Origin: Actinoplanes campanulatus
GTDB lineage: Bacteria; Actinomycetota; Actinomycetes; Mycobacteriales; Micromonosporaceae
Direction: 5' to 3'
Assembly: GCF_014647795.1 (NCBI RefSeq)
Contig: NZ_BMPW01000023.1
Coordinates: 1 to 64,000 of the forward strand
DNA: 64,000 nt
This document shows positions 12,259-21,688 of the stretch, piece after piece. Positions within the stretch are counted from its first letter, which is position 1. Each line of letters opens with the position of its first letter. The notes under the pieces are model-generated. The model made no database searches and was not told the DNA's origin. It worked only from the letters and a program-made list of their open reading frames with translations. The translations under genes and the position numbers were made by a program.

Positions 12259-14643
12259 GTGACGACAGCTATCCATCAGCGCATCGCCTCGGAGCTCGGG
12301 GTACGGGAAGGTCAGGTCACCGCCGCGGTCGAGCTGCTCGACGGCGGGGCCACGGTGCCGTTCATCGCCCGCTACCGCAAGGAGGTGACCGGCACGCTCG
12401 ACGACGCCCAGCTGCGCACGCTCGAGGAGCGCCTGGGCTACCTGCGGGAGCTGGAGGACCGGCGGGCCGCGGTGCTGGAGTCGATCCGCGCCCAGGGCAA
12501 GCTCGACGACGCCCTGGAGCGGCAGATCCTCGAGGCCGACACGAAGGCCCGGCTGGAGGACATCTATCTGCCGTTCAAGCCGAAGCGGCGCACCAAGGCG
12601 ATGATCGCCCGTGAGGCCGGCCTGGAGCCGCTCGCCGAGGGACTGCTGGGCGACCCCTCGGTCGACCCGAAAGCGGCCGCAGCGGCGTTCGTGGACGCCG
12701 AGAAGGGTGTGGCCGACGCGCAGGCCGCCCTGGACGGGGCGCGGGCCATCCTGATCGAGCGGTTCGCCGAGGACGCCGACCTGATCGGTGACCTGCGTGA
12801 GCAGATGTGGACACGGGGCCGGCTGGTCGCCAAGGTTCGCGACGGCAAGCAGACCGACGGGGCGAAGTTCTCCGACTACTTCGACTTCGCCGAGCCGTAC
12901 TCCAAGCTCCCCTCGCACCGGATCCTGGCGATGCTGCGCGGCGAGAAGGAGGACGTCCTCGACCTCACCATGGAGCCGCACCCGGAGGAGGACGAGGGCT
13001 ACTTCGAGGGCCGCATCGCCGGCCGCAACGGGATCAGCGACCAGGGCCGGCCCGGCGACCGGTGGCTGGTCGACACGGTCCGCTGGGCCTGGCGCACCCG
13101 GATCCTCATCCACCTCGGCGCCGACCTGCGGGTCCGGCTGCGGGAGGCGGCCGAGGACGAGGCGGTGCGCGTCTTCGCGGCGAACCTGCGTGACCTGCTG
13201 CTGGCCGCGCCGGCCGGCACCCGCGCCACGATGGGGCTGGACCCGGGCTTCCGTACCGGGGTGAAGGTCGCGGTCGTGGACGCCACCGGCAAGGTGGTGG
13301 CGACCGACACGATCTACCCGCACGTGCCGCAGAACAAGTGGGACGAGTCGATCCACCGGCTGGCCGCGCTGGCGTCGAAGCACGACGTCGAGCTGATCGC
13401 GATCGGCAACGGCACCGCCTCCCGGGAGACCGACAGGCTGGCCACCGAGCTGATCAAACGGCACCCGGACGCCAAGCTGACGAAGGTGGTCGTCTCCGAG
13501 GCGGGCGCGTCGGTCTACTCCGCGTCGGCGTACGCCTCGCAGGAGCTGCCCGGCCTGGACGTGTCGCTGCGCGGCGCGGTCTCCATCGCCCGCCGCCTCC
13601 AGGACCCGCTCGCCGAGCTTGTGAAGATCGACCCGAAGTCCATCGGTGTCGGCCAGTACCAGCACGACATCTCCGAGGTGAAGCTGGCCCGGTCGCTGGA
13701 CGCGGTGGTCGAGGACTGTGTGAACGGCGTCGGCGTCGACATCAACACCGCCTCCGCGCCACTGCTCACCCGGGTCTCCGGCATCACCGCGGGCCTGGCC
13801 GAGAACATCGTGCTGCACCGCGACTCCAACGGCCCGTTCAAGAGCCGCCAGGAGATCAAGAAGGTGGCCCGGCTCGGCCCGAAGGCGTTCGAGCAGTGCG
13901 CCGGCTTCCTGCGGATCCGTGACGGCGCGGACCCGCTCGACTTCTCCAGCGTGCACCCGGAGTCGTACCCGCTGGTCCGCACGATCGCGGCCGACGCCGG
14001 CTCGGACGTGAAGACGATGATCGGCAACAGCCCGCTGCTCAAGGCGATCCGGCCGGACCGGTTCGTGACCGACACGGTCGGCCTGCCGACCATCACGGAC
14101 ATCCTCAAGGAGCTGGAGAAGCCGGGCCGCGACCCGCGTCCGGCGTTCACCACGGCCACCTTCGCCGAGGGCGTCGAGAAGATCGCCGACCTGAAGCCGG
14201 GCATGATCCTGGAGGGTCAGGTCACCAACGTGGCCGCGTTCGGCGCGTTCGTCGACATCGGCGTGCACCAGGACGGTCTCGTGCACGTGTCGGCGCTGTC
14301 CGACAAGTTCGTCCAGGACCCGCGCGAGGTGGTCAAGTCCGGTGACGTGGTGAAGGTCCGCGTCCTGGAGGTGGACCCGGTCCGCAAGCGGATCTCGCTG
14401 TCCATGCGCCTCACCGACGAGCCGCGGCAGGGCGGCGGCCGCAACCGCGACGACCGCGGCCAGAGTGGACCGGGCGGCCAGGGCGGTCAGGGCCGCGGTC
14501 AGGGCGGCCAGGGCCGGCAGGGTGGCGGACAGCGCCAGCCACGGCAGGGCGGCGGCCAGCGGGGCGGTCAGGGCGGCGGCAACAGCATCGGCAACAGCGC
14601 CATGGCCGACGCGCTGCGCCGGGCCGGCCTCACCAAGGACTGA
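12259..14643 (+). CDS. tex: Tex-family RNA-binding transcription accessory protein
   Basis: 794 residues. Domains follow the Tex order: helical N-terminal region ([18 protein letters not shown]), YqgF/RNase H-like core ([20 protein letters not shown], about 320-450), helix-hairpin-helix repeats ([16 protein letters not shown] onward) and an S1 domain (about 635-710, [19 protein letters not shown]). Tex binds nucleic acids and helps RNA polymerase pass damage. After the S1 domain there is an extra glycine/glutamine/arginine-rich low-complexity tail of about 60 residues with RGG-like repeats. The GTG start is inferred from the family N-terminus; no ribosome binding site is seen and the transcript may be leaderless. 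Confidence 0.92.
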   Translation: MTTAIHQRIASELGVREGQVTAAVELLDGGATVPFIARYRKEVTGTLDDAQLRTLEERLGYLRELEDRRAAVLESIRAQGKLDDALERQILEADTKARLEDIYLPFKPKRRTKAMIAREAGLEPLAEGLLGDPSVDPKAAAAAFVDAEKGVADAQAALDGARAILIERFAEDADLIGDLREQMWTRGRLVAKVRDGKQTDGAKFSDYFDFAEPYSKLPSHRILAMLRGEKEDVLDLTMEPHPEEDEGYFEGRIAGRNGISDQGRPGDRWLVDTVRWAWRTRILIHLGADLRVRLREAAEDEAVRVFAANLRDLLLAAPAGTRATMGLDPGFRTGVKVAVVDATGKVVATDTIYPHVPQNKWDESIHRLAALASKHDVELIAIGNGTASRETDRLATELIKRHPDAKLTKVVVSEAGASVYSASAYASQELPGLDVSLRGAVSIARRLQDPLAELVKIDPKSIGVGQYQHDISEVKLARSLDAVVEDCVNGVGVDINTASAPLLTRVSGITAGLAENIVLHRDSNGPFKSRQEIKKVARLGPKAFEQCAGFLRIRDGADPLDFSSVHPESYPLVRTIAADAGSDVKTMIGNSPLLKAIRPDRFVTDTVGLPTITDILKELEKPGRDPRPAFTTATFAEGVEKIADLKPGMILEGQVTNVAAFGAFVDIGVHQDGLVHVSALSDKFVQDPREVVKSGDVVKVRVLEVDPVRKRISLSMRLTDEPRQGGGRNRDDRGQSGPGGQGGQGRGQGGQGRQGGGQRQPRQGGGQRGGQGGGNSIGNSAMADALRRAGLTKD

Positions 14644-14657
14644 GCGGCCGAACGGAT

Positions 14658-14688
14658 CACGGGCCCGGGCGTCTCGCCCGGGCCCGTG
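14658..14688. terminator. Bidirectional terminator, tex and kinase
   Basis: Perfect 14-bp G+C stem (14658-14671 with 14675-14688) with a 3-base loop, located between the convergent stops of tex and the kinase gene. Confidence 0.85.
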
Positions 14689-14691
14689 CCG

Positions 14692-16476
14692 TCACAGCTT
14701 CCAGATCCTGAGGTCGGTGAAGGCCACCTCGTACCGGCCCTCGTCCGGCGCGTCCCGCTCGTTGTAGATGCCGAGCAGCACCCGGCCGATCCCGAAGCCC
14801 TTCTCCAGCGGAGCATCGCCGACCCGTACGCCGTCGCGCGACACCTGCACCGTGTCACCCTCGACGGCCAGGGTGATCAGGGTGGGTTCGGCGTTCAGCG
14901 CGACCGGCGCGCCCAGCGGCATGGTCTTGACCACCGACACCTTGCCGTCGTTGCTGTGCACGCCGAGGTAGATGTTGTTCTCACAGACGCGGACCTGGTA
15001 GCCGTCCTGTTTCACGTTGCGGAACCAGATCGCCGCGCAGCTGTCCGGAGTGAGCAGCCGCACGCCGGTCTCGATCCGCAGGTCCGGCGGCAGTTCGTCC
15101 TCCGGGCCCTTGCACTTGTAGGTGCCCACGCTGTCGCGGTGCACCACCAGGCCGCCGTCGAAGTGGCAGTTGCCCTCGCCGGCCTGGTCGCTGGGCCGCC
15201 AGTAGGACTGCTGCCGCAGCGTGTCCTCCATCCACGGGCGGTCGGCGGGCACGGCCGTGTCGTCGCTGGGCGTGGTCGTGGGATCGGCCGCCGTGTCCCG
15301 GCCGGAGTCCGGGCGCATCGCGAGGGCCAGCATGACCGCTCCGGCGACCACCGCGAGGATCAGGAAGGCCACCGCGACCGGCAGCGCCCAGCGGCGGCCC
15401 GGCTCGGACGGCGGCGGGCCGGTGAGCCGGGTGTGCCCCGGGGGCGCCGAGATCGGCACGGTGATGATCGAGTTCTCGTCGTAGCCGACCATGCCGGGCG
15501 GGATGTCCAGGGTCGGCACGCTCCCGCCGGCCGTCTCCGGCACCGCCGCGAACCCGGTCACGGCCTGTGCCTCGACCGCCGCCGCGCGCAGGGCGGGCTG
15601 GTCCGCGAGGGCGGCCGCGGAGGCCGCCGGGCGCTCCCCGGAGATCAGCAGGTCGAGCAGCTCACGGGCGCTGGGCCGGTTGGCGGGGTCCTTCTCCAGG
15701 GCGTGGGCCACCAGGTCGCGCAGCGGGCCGCTGAGCCCGTCCAGGCGGGGCGGCTGGGTGAGGATGCGGGCCGCGGTGGCCGGCGGCGAGTCGGCCCGGA
15801 ACGGGGTGTGGCCGGTGCCCGCGTACGCCACCACGCTGCCCCAGGCGAACACGTCGGCGGCCGGCGTGACCGGGGTGCCCGGGTCGGAGCTGAACCGCTC
15901 GGGCGCCATGTACGCCACGGTGCCCACCATCTGGTCGGTCCGCGTGTTGGCGCTGGTCGCCTCCATGGCCCGGGCGATCCCGAAGTCGATCACCTTGGGG
16001 CTGCCCGGCGCCAGCAGCACGTTGCGCGGCTTGAGGTCGCGGTGGATCACCCCGGCGCCGTGGATGGCGGTCAGCGCGGTGGCCACCCCGATCGCCACAC
16101 CGTGCAGGTTGGCGCTGGTCAACGGGCCGCGCTGCTCGACCACGTCGGCCAGGGTGGGCCCGTCCACGTACTCGACCACCAGGTACGGGTGTTCGTGGTC
16201 GGGGTCGGCGTCGATCACCTCGGCGGTGCAGAACGGCGGCACCTGCCGGGCCCGGTTCACCTCGCTGCGGAACCGGCGCCGGAACTCGTCGTCGTAGGCC
16301 AGGTCGGCGCGGACCATCTTGACCGCGACCAGCACTCCCCCACCGGTTCTCGCCAGGTAGACGGTGCCCATGCCACCCTCGCCGAGGCGGCCGACGAGCT
16401 CGTAGTCGCCCAGGTTACGCGGGTCGCGCGGCCGTAGCGGTTGTGTCCGCTCGCCCGGCAGTGCGGCATCGACCAT
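14692..16476 (-). CDS. Receptor-type Ser/Thr protein kinase
   Basis: 594 residues. An intact Hanks-type kinase domain occupies about 25-280: glycine loop LGEGGMGTVY, catalytic lysine K53, HRDLKPRN loop at 145-152, DFG at 164-166 and APE at 191-193. A linker leads to one transmembrane helix (about 363-387). The outer domain (about 400-594) is beta-rich with four cysteines (in GNCHF, YKCKG, DSCAAIWF and VRVCENN), which could form two disulfides; it resembles a concanavalin/LamG-like jelly roll, perhaps binding glycans. The start is the ATG giving MVDAALPGER. It is divergent from the PspC gene. Ligand and substrates are unknown. Confidence 0.9.
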   Translation of the reverse strand: MVDAALPGERTQPLRPRDPRNLGDYELVGRLGEGGMGTVYLARTGGGVLVAVKMVRADLAYDDEFRRRFRSEVNRARQVPPFCTAEVIDADPDHEHPYLVVEYVDGPTLADVVEQRGPLTSANLHGVAIGVATALTAIHGAGVIHRDLKPRNVLLAPGSPKVIDFGIARAMEATSANTRTDQMVGTVAYMAPERFSSDPGTPVTPAADVFAWGSVVAYAGTGHTPFRADSPPATAARILTQPPRLDGLSGPLRDLVAHALEKDPANRPSARELLDLLISGERPAASAAALADQPALRAAAVEAQAVTGFAAVPETAGGSVPTLDIPPGMVGYDENSIITVPISAPPGHTRLTGPPPSEPGRRWALPVAVAFLILAVVAGAVMLALAMRPDSGRDTAADPTTTPSDDTAVPADRPWMEDTLRQQSYWRPSDQAGEGNCHFDGGLVVHRDSVGTYKCKGPEDELPPDLRIETGVRLLTPDSCAAIWFRNVKQDGYQVRVCENNIYLGVHSNDGKVSVVKTMPLGAPVALNAEPTLITLAVEGDTVQVSRDGVRVGDAPLEKGFGIGRVLLGIYNERDAPDEGRYEVAFTDLRIWKL

Positions 16477-16663
16477 CCTCGTCCCCCCGACAGCTCCTCC
16501 TTCGTGCCGATCGCACTGTATAGGGCCGTGTCCCGGCCGGAAATATCGGCGGCCTCATGGAGATCCCCGATACAGGAATCGGGGCACCACCCGATGCCGG
16601 AGACCCCCGCACCGGCACACCATGGAGTCACGGTTTCACCACCAGTGACAGTAGGAGTCCACA

Positions 16664-16906
16664 ATGAACGCCGTGCACGACACGCTCGCCCGCCAGGGTC
16701 TCGTCCGCCCGCTGAACGGCCGGATGCTCGCCGGCGTGTGCGCGGGCCTCTCCCGCCGCTTCGGCCTCGACCCGTGGATCGGCCGGCTGCTGTTCGTGCT
16801 GATCCTCTTCGTCATCCCGGGCAGCCAGATCCTGGTCTACCCGCTGCTGTGGATCCTGATGCCGGCCGAGAAGCCCGCCTTCTCGCCCACCCCGACCACC
16901 TTCTGA
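16664..16906 (+). CDS. PspC-domain small membrane protein
   Basis: 80 residues. RMLAGVCAGLSRRFGLDPWI followed by a hydrophobic helix ending LVYPLLWILMPAE is the PspC signature (phage-shock protein C). Members sit in the inner membrane and can act in envelope-stress sensing. The ATG follows GGAG (TAGGAGTCCACA). It is divergent from the receptor kinase gene, with 187 bases between them that hold a small ATCGGGG inverted repeat (16565-16584), and is followed after 54 bases by the DJ-1 gene. Confidence 0.9.
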   Translation: MNAVHDTLARQGLVRPLNGRMLAGVCAGLSRRFGLDPWIGRLLFVLILFVIPGSQILVYPLLWILMPAEKPAFSPTPTTF

Positions 16907-16960
16907 CGAACCCGCCGCCACCCGGTTGACCCACCGTGACGACATGGACACGATGGGGCC

Positions 16961-17524
16961 ATGGCAAAGATTCTGATCCTGACCGGTGACGCGGCGGAGG
17001 ATCTGGAGGTGATGTACCCGTACCAGCGCCTCCTGGAGGAGGGGTACGAGGTGCACATCGCCGCCCCGTCGGCCAAGAAACTCCAGTTCGTGGTGCACGA
17101 CTTCGTGGACGGTTTCGACACCTACACCGAGAAGCCGGGCCACGGCTGGCCGGCCGACCTGGCCTTCGCCGACGTGGACCCGGCCGGTTACGCGGCGCTG
17201 GTGCTGCCCGGCGGCCGGGCGCCGGAGTACATCCGCAACGACGAGGACTGCCTGCGGATCGTGCGGCACTTCGCCGCGGCCGACAAGCCGATCGCGGCCC
17301 TCTGCCACGGTCCGCTGGTGCTGGCCGCGGCGGGTGTGCTGAGCGGGCGGACGGTCAGCGCCTACCCGGCCTGCGCGCCGGACGTGCGCGCGGCCGGGGC
17401 CACCTTCGCCGACAGAGCGGCACAGATCGACGGCGTTCTGGTCACCGGGCGGGCGTGGCCGGACCACCCGGCGTGGATGCGCGAGTTCCTCACCGTCCTG
17501 CGGGGCAAGGCGCCGATCGCCTGA
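16961..17524 (+). CDS. DJ-1/PfpI family protein
   Basis: 187 residues. The class I glutamine amidotransferase-like fold is shown by KILILTGDAAEDLEVMYPY with the conserved acidic residue, LVLPGGRAPEYIR, and the nucleophile elbow AALCHGPLVLAAAG containing the reactive cysteine. Relatives are proteases, deglycases or chaperones; the function here is not determined. The ATG is preceded by GATGGGGCC, a weak ribosome binding site. It converges with the redox operon, its stop lying 3 bases before that operon's last stop. Confidence 0.88.
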   Translation: MAKILILTGDAAEDLEVMYPYQRLLEEGYEVHIAAPSAKKLQFVVHDFVDGFDTYTEKPGHGWPADLAFADVDPAGYAALVLPGGRAPEYIRNDEDCLRIVRHFAAADKPIAALCHGPLVLAAAGVLSGRTVSAYPACAPDVRAAGATFADRAAQIDGVLVTGRAWPDHPAWMREFLTVLRGKAPIA

Positions 17525-17527
17525 CCC

Positions 17528-18112
17528 TCACGCGGTGAGCTCGCGGACCTTTCCGGTGAGCTGGAGGTCGTCGAGGTAACCCCGGTGGACGATCTTCCCG
17601 GTCCGGTCCACCATCACGTACCAGCTCTGCTGCGCGATGCCGAACCGCTTCCACAGCTTGCCGCCGGGATCGTTCAGGTGCGTGATCGACTCCAGTTCGA
17701 AGTCGGCGACGAACTCCTTCATCTCCGCGGTGCCGCCCATCCCGGCGATGCCCAGGATCGCGAGCTCGTCGCCGTACTCGGAATGGATGTCACCCAGGGA
17801 TTGCGCCTCGCTCGCGCACGTGGCGCACCAGGGCGCCCAGAACCAGAGGATGGCCGGCTTGCCGGCCAGACTCGCCGCGTCGAACTTCTCGCCGGCGAGG
17901 GTGGTGCCGGTGAAGGAGAGCGACTTCGGCACGGCCACCGCTTCCGCTTTCGCGGTCGCGGTGGCCGCCGGCACGGAGCTCGTGACGGGCCCGGAACTCG
18001 TGGCGGGCGCGGGAGACGCGTCCGGTGTGGTGCCGCAGCCGGTTGCCGCGATGGCGGCCGCCAGCATGATCGAAACCAGCCGGGGTACGCGTGACGCGCG
18101 CCGCCTCGTCAT
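17528..18112 (-). CDS. TlpA/thioredoxin-like lipoprotein
   Basis: 194 residues. A signal peptide with lipobox AATGC (lipidated C26) is followed by a Ser/Thr/Ala/Pro linker and a redoxin domain with the WCATC active site (C96, C99) in WFWAPWCATCASEAQ. The protein should sit on the outer face of the membrane and exchange disulfides or reduce peroxide-like substrates. It is the third gene of the redox operon; its ATG overlaps the upstream TGA (ATGA at 18109-18112), so production is coupled to the NuoF-ferredoxin protein. TlpA/DsbE-like proteins need an electron donor; here the neighbours could supply it. Confidence 0.9.
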   Translation of the reverse strand: MTRRRASRVPRLVSIMLAAAIAATGCGTTPDASPAPATSSGPVTSSVPAATATAKAEAVAVPKSLSFTGTTLAGEKFDAASLAGKPAILWFWAPWCATCASEAQSLGDIHSEYGDELAILGIAGMGGTAEMKEFVADFELESITHLNDPGGKLWKRFGIAQQSWYVMVDRTGKIVHRGYLDDLQLTGKVRELTA

Positions 18113-19584
18113 TTGGCCGTGGTGGGCTCGGTCAGCCGCAGCGCGAGCGCCGGGCAGACGTTGACCGCCTTGCGGGCGCCGTCCTCCAGCCACGGCGGCA
18201 GCGGCGTCTGGGGGAACGCCGGGAACCCGTTGTGGTCCAGCCGGATGATCTCCGGGGCCACCGCCGAGCAGAGCCCGTGGCCGTCGCACCGCGACCAGTC
18301 CAGGGCCAGCTTGCGCGCCCCCTTCTCGGCCGTGTACGGCAGCGGCAGGATGCCGCGCACCGGTTTGCCGCAGCCCTCGCCGTTGGAGTGCGCCTGCACG
18401 TCGGCGCGGAAGACCTCCAGCGCGGACAGCGCGAACCGCGAGCTGCCGTCCGGGTGGCTGCACGCGCCCCGGCCCTTGACCAGGCCGGCCGCCTGCCGCA
18501 CCTGCTCCACCGCGTTGCCGCCGAGCGACACCAGGGTCACCGCGCGGGCCAGGTCGGGCAGACCGATCCGGCACGGGCCGCACTGACCGGCCGACTCACC
18601 GGCCAGGTACTGCACGACCTGGGCGACCTCGCCGAGCGGGCAGGTCTTGGAGCCGATCGGGATCAGCATGCCGGCGCCCAGGGTGCCGCCGACCTTCGCG
18701 AACCCCTTGCGGGAGATCTGGATGGTCTTCGCCTGCTCGGCGCTCACCCACTTGCCGTGGTAACCGCCGACCAGCAGGCCCGGGCCGATGTCGGCGCCGC
18801 ACATCTCCAGCACCTCCATGAGCGAGGTGCCGGTGGGCGCCTCGACCACGGCGGGGGCCGACGCGGAGCCGCCGACCGTGAGCATCACGGTGCCCGGCTC
18901 CTCCGGGATGCCGACCGCGTTGTACTCCCACGGCCCGAGCCGGGCCGCGATCGCGAGCTGCGAGTACGTCTCCGCGTTCGACAGCAGGGTGGGCAGGCCC
19001 ATCACGCCGTTGTCGCTGGACCGGACCTTGCGGCCGGGCGGGATGTGCGCCTCGCCGTTGATGCCGCGGACCAGCGCGCCACCCTCACCGGAGATGAACC
19101 GGTGCGGCACCAGGACGATCCGGGTCGGGCAGGGCATCTTGCGCTCGGCCAGCGCCGCGGCGAGCGACTCCTGGCCGACACCGTCGTCGGCGACGCCGAT
19201 GACGATCTCCTCGGCGTCCAGGGCGGCGGCGGCCAGCGCCGCGCCGTCCAGGATCAGGTGCGGGCCGCGGGTCAGGATCGCCTTGTCCTTCCAGGACGGC
19301 GGCTCACCCTCGGTGGCGTTCACCACGATGACCGGGGGCAGCTCCTGCCGGCGGCACGAGTCCACCACCGCGCGGACCTTACGGGCGAACGGGAAACCCG
19401 CGCCGCCGCGGCCGCGCAGCTCGATCCGGTCGGCCAGGCCGATCAGCTCGCCCGAGGAGAGCGCCGCGAAGCCGCCGTGCACCTCCTGGTGGGCCAGCAG
19501 GTCGAGGCGACCGTACTCGTCGAATCCCGCGGTGATCCGCGGCGTGCCGATCGCCGTGACCGGGGGAACCTGTGCCGTGCTCAA
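18109..19584 (-). CDS. NuoF-like NADH oxidoreductase fused to [3Fe-4S] ferredoxin
   Basis: 491 residues. The first about 410 residues form a NuoF-like module: FMN/NADH segment ELRGRGGAGFPFARKV, NATEGEPPSWKDKA, SLBB-like middle part, and the 4Fe-4S ligands in SAGQCGPCRIGLPDL with a later CSHPDG. The last about 65 residues are a ferredoxin with a three-cysteine pattern (RCDGHGLC and VNVCPAL) typical of [3Fe-4S] ferredoxins. It should take electrons from NAD(P)H and pass them to the membrane heme protein encoded upstream. The start is TTG, overlapping the upstream TGA (TTGA at 19581-19584) behind GAGGGA. Confidence 0.88.
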   Translation of the reverse strand: MSTAQVPPVTAIGTPRITAGFDEYGRLDLLAHQEVHGGFAALSSGELIGLADRIELRGRGGAGFPFARKVRAVVDSCRRQELPPVIVVNATEGEPPSWKDKAILTRGPHLILDGAALAAAALDAEEIVIGVADDGVGQESLAAALAERKMPCPTRIVLVPHRFISGEGGALVRGINGEAHIPPGRKVRSSDNGVMGLPTLLSNAETYSQLAIAARLGPWEYNAVGIPEEPGTVMLTVGGSASAPAVVEAPTGTSLMEVLEMCGADIGPGLLVGGYHGKWVSAEQAKTIQISRKGFAKVGGTLGAGMLIPIGSKTCPLGEVAQVVQYLAGESAGQCGPCRIGLPDLARAVTLVSLGGNAVEQVRQAAGLVKGRGACSHPDGSSRFALSALEVFRADVQAHSNGEGCGKPVRGILPLPYTAEKGARKLALDWSRCDGHGLCSAVAPEIIRLDHNGFPAFPQTPLPPWLEDGARKAVNVCPALALRLTEPTTAK

Positions 19585-21308
19585 TTCGTGTCCCTCACGT
19601 CACCACGGAGCTGGGAGAGGTAGGCGTCGTCGGCGTCGTCGCGCCCACCCCGGCGGCCGCCACCACGGCCCGGTTCGTCCCGCCGGGCCCGGCGGGAACC
19701 CGTGTCGACCAGGGTCGCCGAGTCGTCGGCCGGGTAGCCGCCACCGGAACCGTCGGCCAGGTCGACGAACTCGCTACGGCTCTGCCGGCGGGGCGGCTCG
19801 TCGTAACGGGGCTCCTGGTAGCGGGGCTCCTCGTAGCGGGGCTCCTCGTAGCGGGCCGAGCGGGACCCGCGGGGGGCCGCGTCGTAGTCGTCGTCGGCGC
19901 GGCGACGGCCACGGGAGCGGTCGTCGTACTCCGGCTCACGGCGCATCCGGGTGCCGGTCGCGTCCAGCCGGGTGCCGGTCGCCTCGACGTCGTCGCGGCG
20001 GCGGGAACGGGGCTCGTCGTACTCCGGCTCGCGGCGCATCCGGGTGCCGGTGGCCTCCGGGTCGTCGCGGCGCATCCGGGTGCCGGTCGACTCGACGTCA
20101 CGGCGCGACATCCGGGTCTGGGTGTCGTAGCGCTCGTCGTCCTCGTACCGGCGGCCGCGGCCGCGCGGGCCCTCGTCGTAGACCTCCTGCGAACGGCTAC
20201 CACGGGACCGGGGGGCCGGCTCCTCGTCGTACCGGTAACGCTCGTCCTCGACGTCACGGCGCGACATCCGGGTCTGGGTGTCGTAACGCTCGTCGTCCTC
20301 GGCGGGCCGGCGCTGGCGCGGCGCGGGCGGCGCCTCCAGCTCGGCCTGACGGCGGCCACGCGGCGGGTAGTCCTCCTCGACCGGGGCCGGCGCCGGAGCG
20401 GGCGCCGGGCTGACCGGGCGGGTCGGCGGCTGGTTCCACGTCTGGGTGGGCGCGCCACCGTCCGGGGCGCCGGCCGGGGCCAGCAGGTCCACCGGGGGGG
20501 CCTCGCGACGGGCCGGGCGGCGGATCGGGGCCGGGGCGGTCGGCACCAGCGTGCCGGTCTCCGACGGCTTGACCGCGCCCACACCGGCCGGCGAGGCGAA
20601 GTCCTTACGGCGGTTGAGGCTCACCGACAGGCGCACCGCGAGACCGACGATCACACCGAGCACGCAGACGATGTAGCTGACGGTGACCCAGGTGGCCGCC
20701 GGGCGGCCCGAGGAGAGGCCGTGGGTGAGGGCGATCGGCCACATCAGGTAGGAGATCGCGTGGATACCCCGCCACATCCAGGGCTTGCCACGGCCGATGA
20801 ACCGGGCCCGGGCGATGCCGGACCACATCACCAGCACCATGGTCCAGCCGGCGATCGGGCCGAGGCCGATGTACCACTTGTTCAGCCCGTCGGTCAGGAA
20901 CGGGACGAAGATGTCGAGCAGGCCGATGTAGTCCTTGGCGAACTTCGTCCAGACGTGCGCGACCAGGGCGCCGACCGCGATCACGCCGGTGGTGCGGTGT
21001 GCGGACTGGAGCAGCACCCGCTGGCGGACGCTCAGCACCAGCCGGTCGGTGGCGACCAGCCCCACCATGATGGTGATGGACAGCGACACCAGGCTGACGA
21101 CGCCGATGTAGTAGTCGAGGTAGAAGAAGAAGTAGACGTACCCGACTTTTCCGGGAGTGGTCATCATCGAGACGGCCCAGATGGCGGCCCCGATGCTCAG
21201 TACGAGCAGGATCACCTCGAGCTTCGACGCCGATCGGGTGCCGGTGGAGCCGACTTCGACCGCGACCCGGGAGGCGGCGGTTGCCTTGTTGTTCTTCGAG
21301 CGGGCCAT
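19581..21308 (-). CDS. Ferric-reductase-like two-heme b membrane protein with long repetitive tail
   Basis: 575 residues. About residues 30-230 form five or six membrane helices. H104 and H118 lie 14 apart in one helix, and H183 and H196 lie 13 apart in another, the spacing expected for two bis-histidine b hemes in ferric-reductase-like proteins. The remaining about 340 residues are disordered: proline/alanine-rich first, then highly charged with repeated TGTRMRR, ERYDTQTRMSRRDVE and YEEPR units. Start: I prefer the ATG at 21308 behind GAGGAG over one 12 codons earlier. It is the first gene of the redox operon. No flavin reductase domain is fused, so the NuoF-ferredoxin protein is the likely electron source. 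Confidence 0.85.
   Translation of the reverse strand: MARSKNNKATAASRVAVEVGSTGTRSASKLEVILLVLSIGAAIWAVSMMTTPGKVGYVYFFFYLDYYIGVVSLVSLSITIMVGLVATDRLVLSVRQRVLLQSAHRTTGVIAVGALVAHVWTKFAKDYIGLLDIFVPFLTDGLNKWYIGLGPIAGWTMVLVMWSGIARARFIGRGKPWMWRGIHAISYLMWPIALTHGLSSGRPAATWVTVSYIVCVLGVIVGLAVRLSVSLNRRKDFASPAGVGAVKPSETGTLVPTAPAPIRRPARREAPPVDLLAPAGAPDGGAPTQTWNQPPTRPVSPAPAPAPAPVEEDYPPRGRRQAELEAPPAPRQRRPAEDDERYDTQTRMSRRDVEDERYRYDEEPAPRSRGSRSQEVYDEGPRGRGRRYEDDERYDTQTRMSRRDVESTGTRMRRDDPEATGTRMRREPEYDEPRSRRRDDVEATGTRLDATGTRMRREPEYDDRSRGRRRADDDYDAAPRGSRSARYEEPRYEEPRYQEPRYDEPPRRQSRSEFVDLADGSGGGYPADDSATLVDTGSRRARRDEPGRGGGRRGGRDDADDAYLSQLRGDVRDTN
19780..20310. repeat. In-frame repeats in tail of heme b protein
   Basis: A 53-bp direct repeat with one mismatch occurs at 20093-20145 and 20249-20301 and encodes the ERYDTQTRMSRRDVE unit twice. 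A roughly 15-bp unit (tagcggggctcctcg) is repeated near 19808-19855 and encodes YEEPR units. Several copies of a GCATCCGGGTGCCGGT unit encode TGTRMRR (19930-20100). All keep the reading frame. Confidence 0.85.
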
Positions 21309-21688
21309 GGACTCCTCGTTTTCCTTGGTGCGGTCACGTCCCATGGGCAGTGGGACGCCGGCGTCCGTGGGGAACGCCCCGCGCTCAAGCTCTGCGCTGG
21401 ACCCGGTCCCCGGCCTTGCTTTCCCCTGCGTGGCCCCGGTCCGTGTCCTCCCCGGATTACGTGCCGGGCCCGGGATCGGATGAACACCGGCGGAACTTTT
21501 TGCGTAGTCTGCTGACTACTTTCTGCGCAGGCCCGCTGAGCTGCGCAAACACCGAAAAGGTTGCTCTCTTAAGGAAGAAATAAGGATCGGTGGGCGGGTG
21601 ACGCGGGCCACCCGCTGAACCATTTCCGGCCCGGAGGCGAACTTAGTAGTGCAGGCGAGTCGATGACAGGCAGCGAAGGGGGATCGTC
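21309..21688. promoter_or_regulatory. Divergent intergenic region with palindromes
   Basis: 380 bases between the redox operon and the exported protein gene. A perfect inverted repeat, GTAGTC-tgct-GACTAC, lies at 21504-21519 next to an A+T-richer stretch and is a candidate regulator site. A weaker hairpin (GCGGGTG/CACCCGC) lies at 21594-21615. I could not assign either to a known regulator. Confidence 0.4.

Noticed and set aside
19780-20310. Repeats as a mobile or CRISPR element
   Set aside because: All repeats keep the reading frame of the heme protein's tail and have no spacers.
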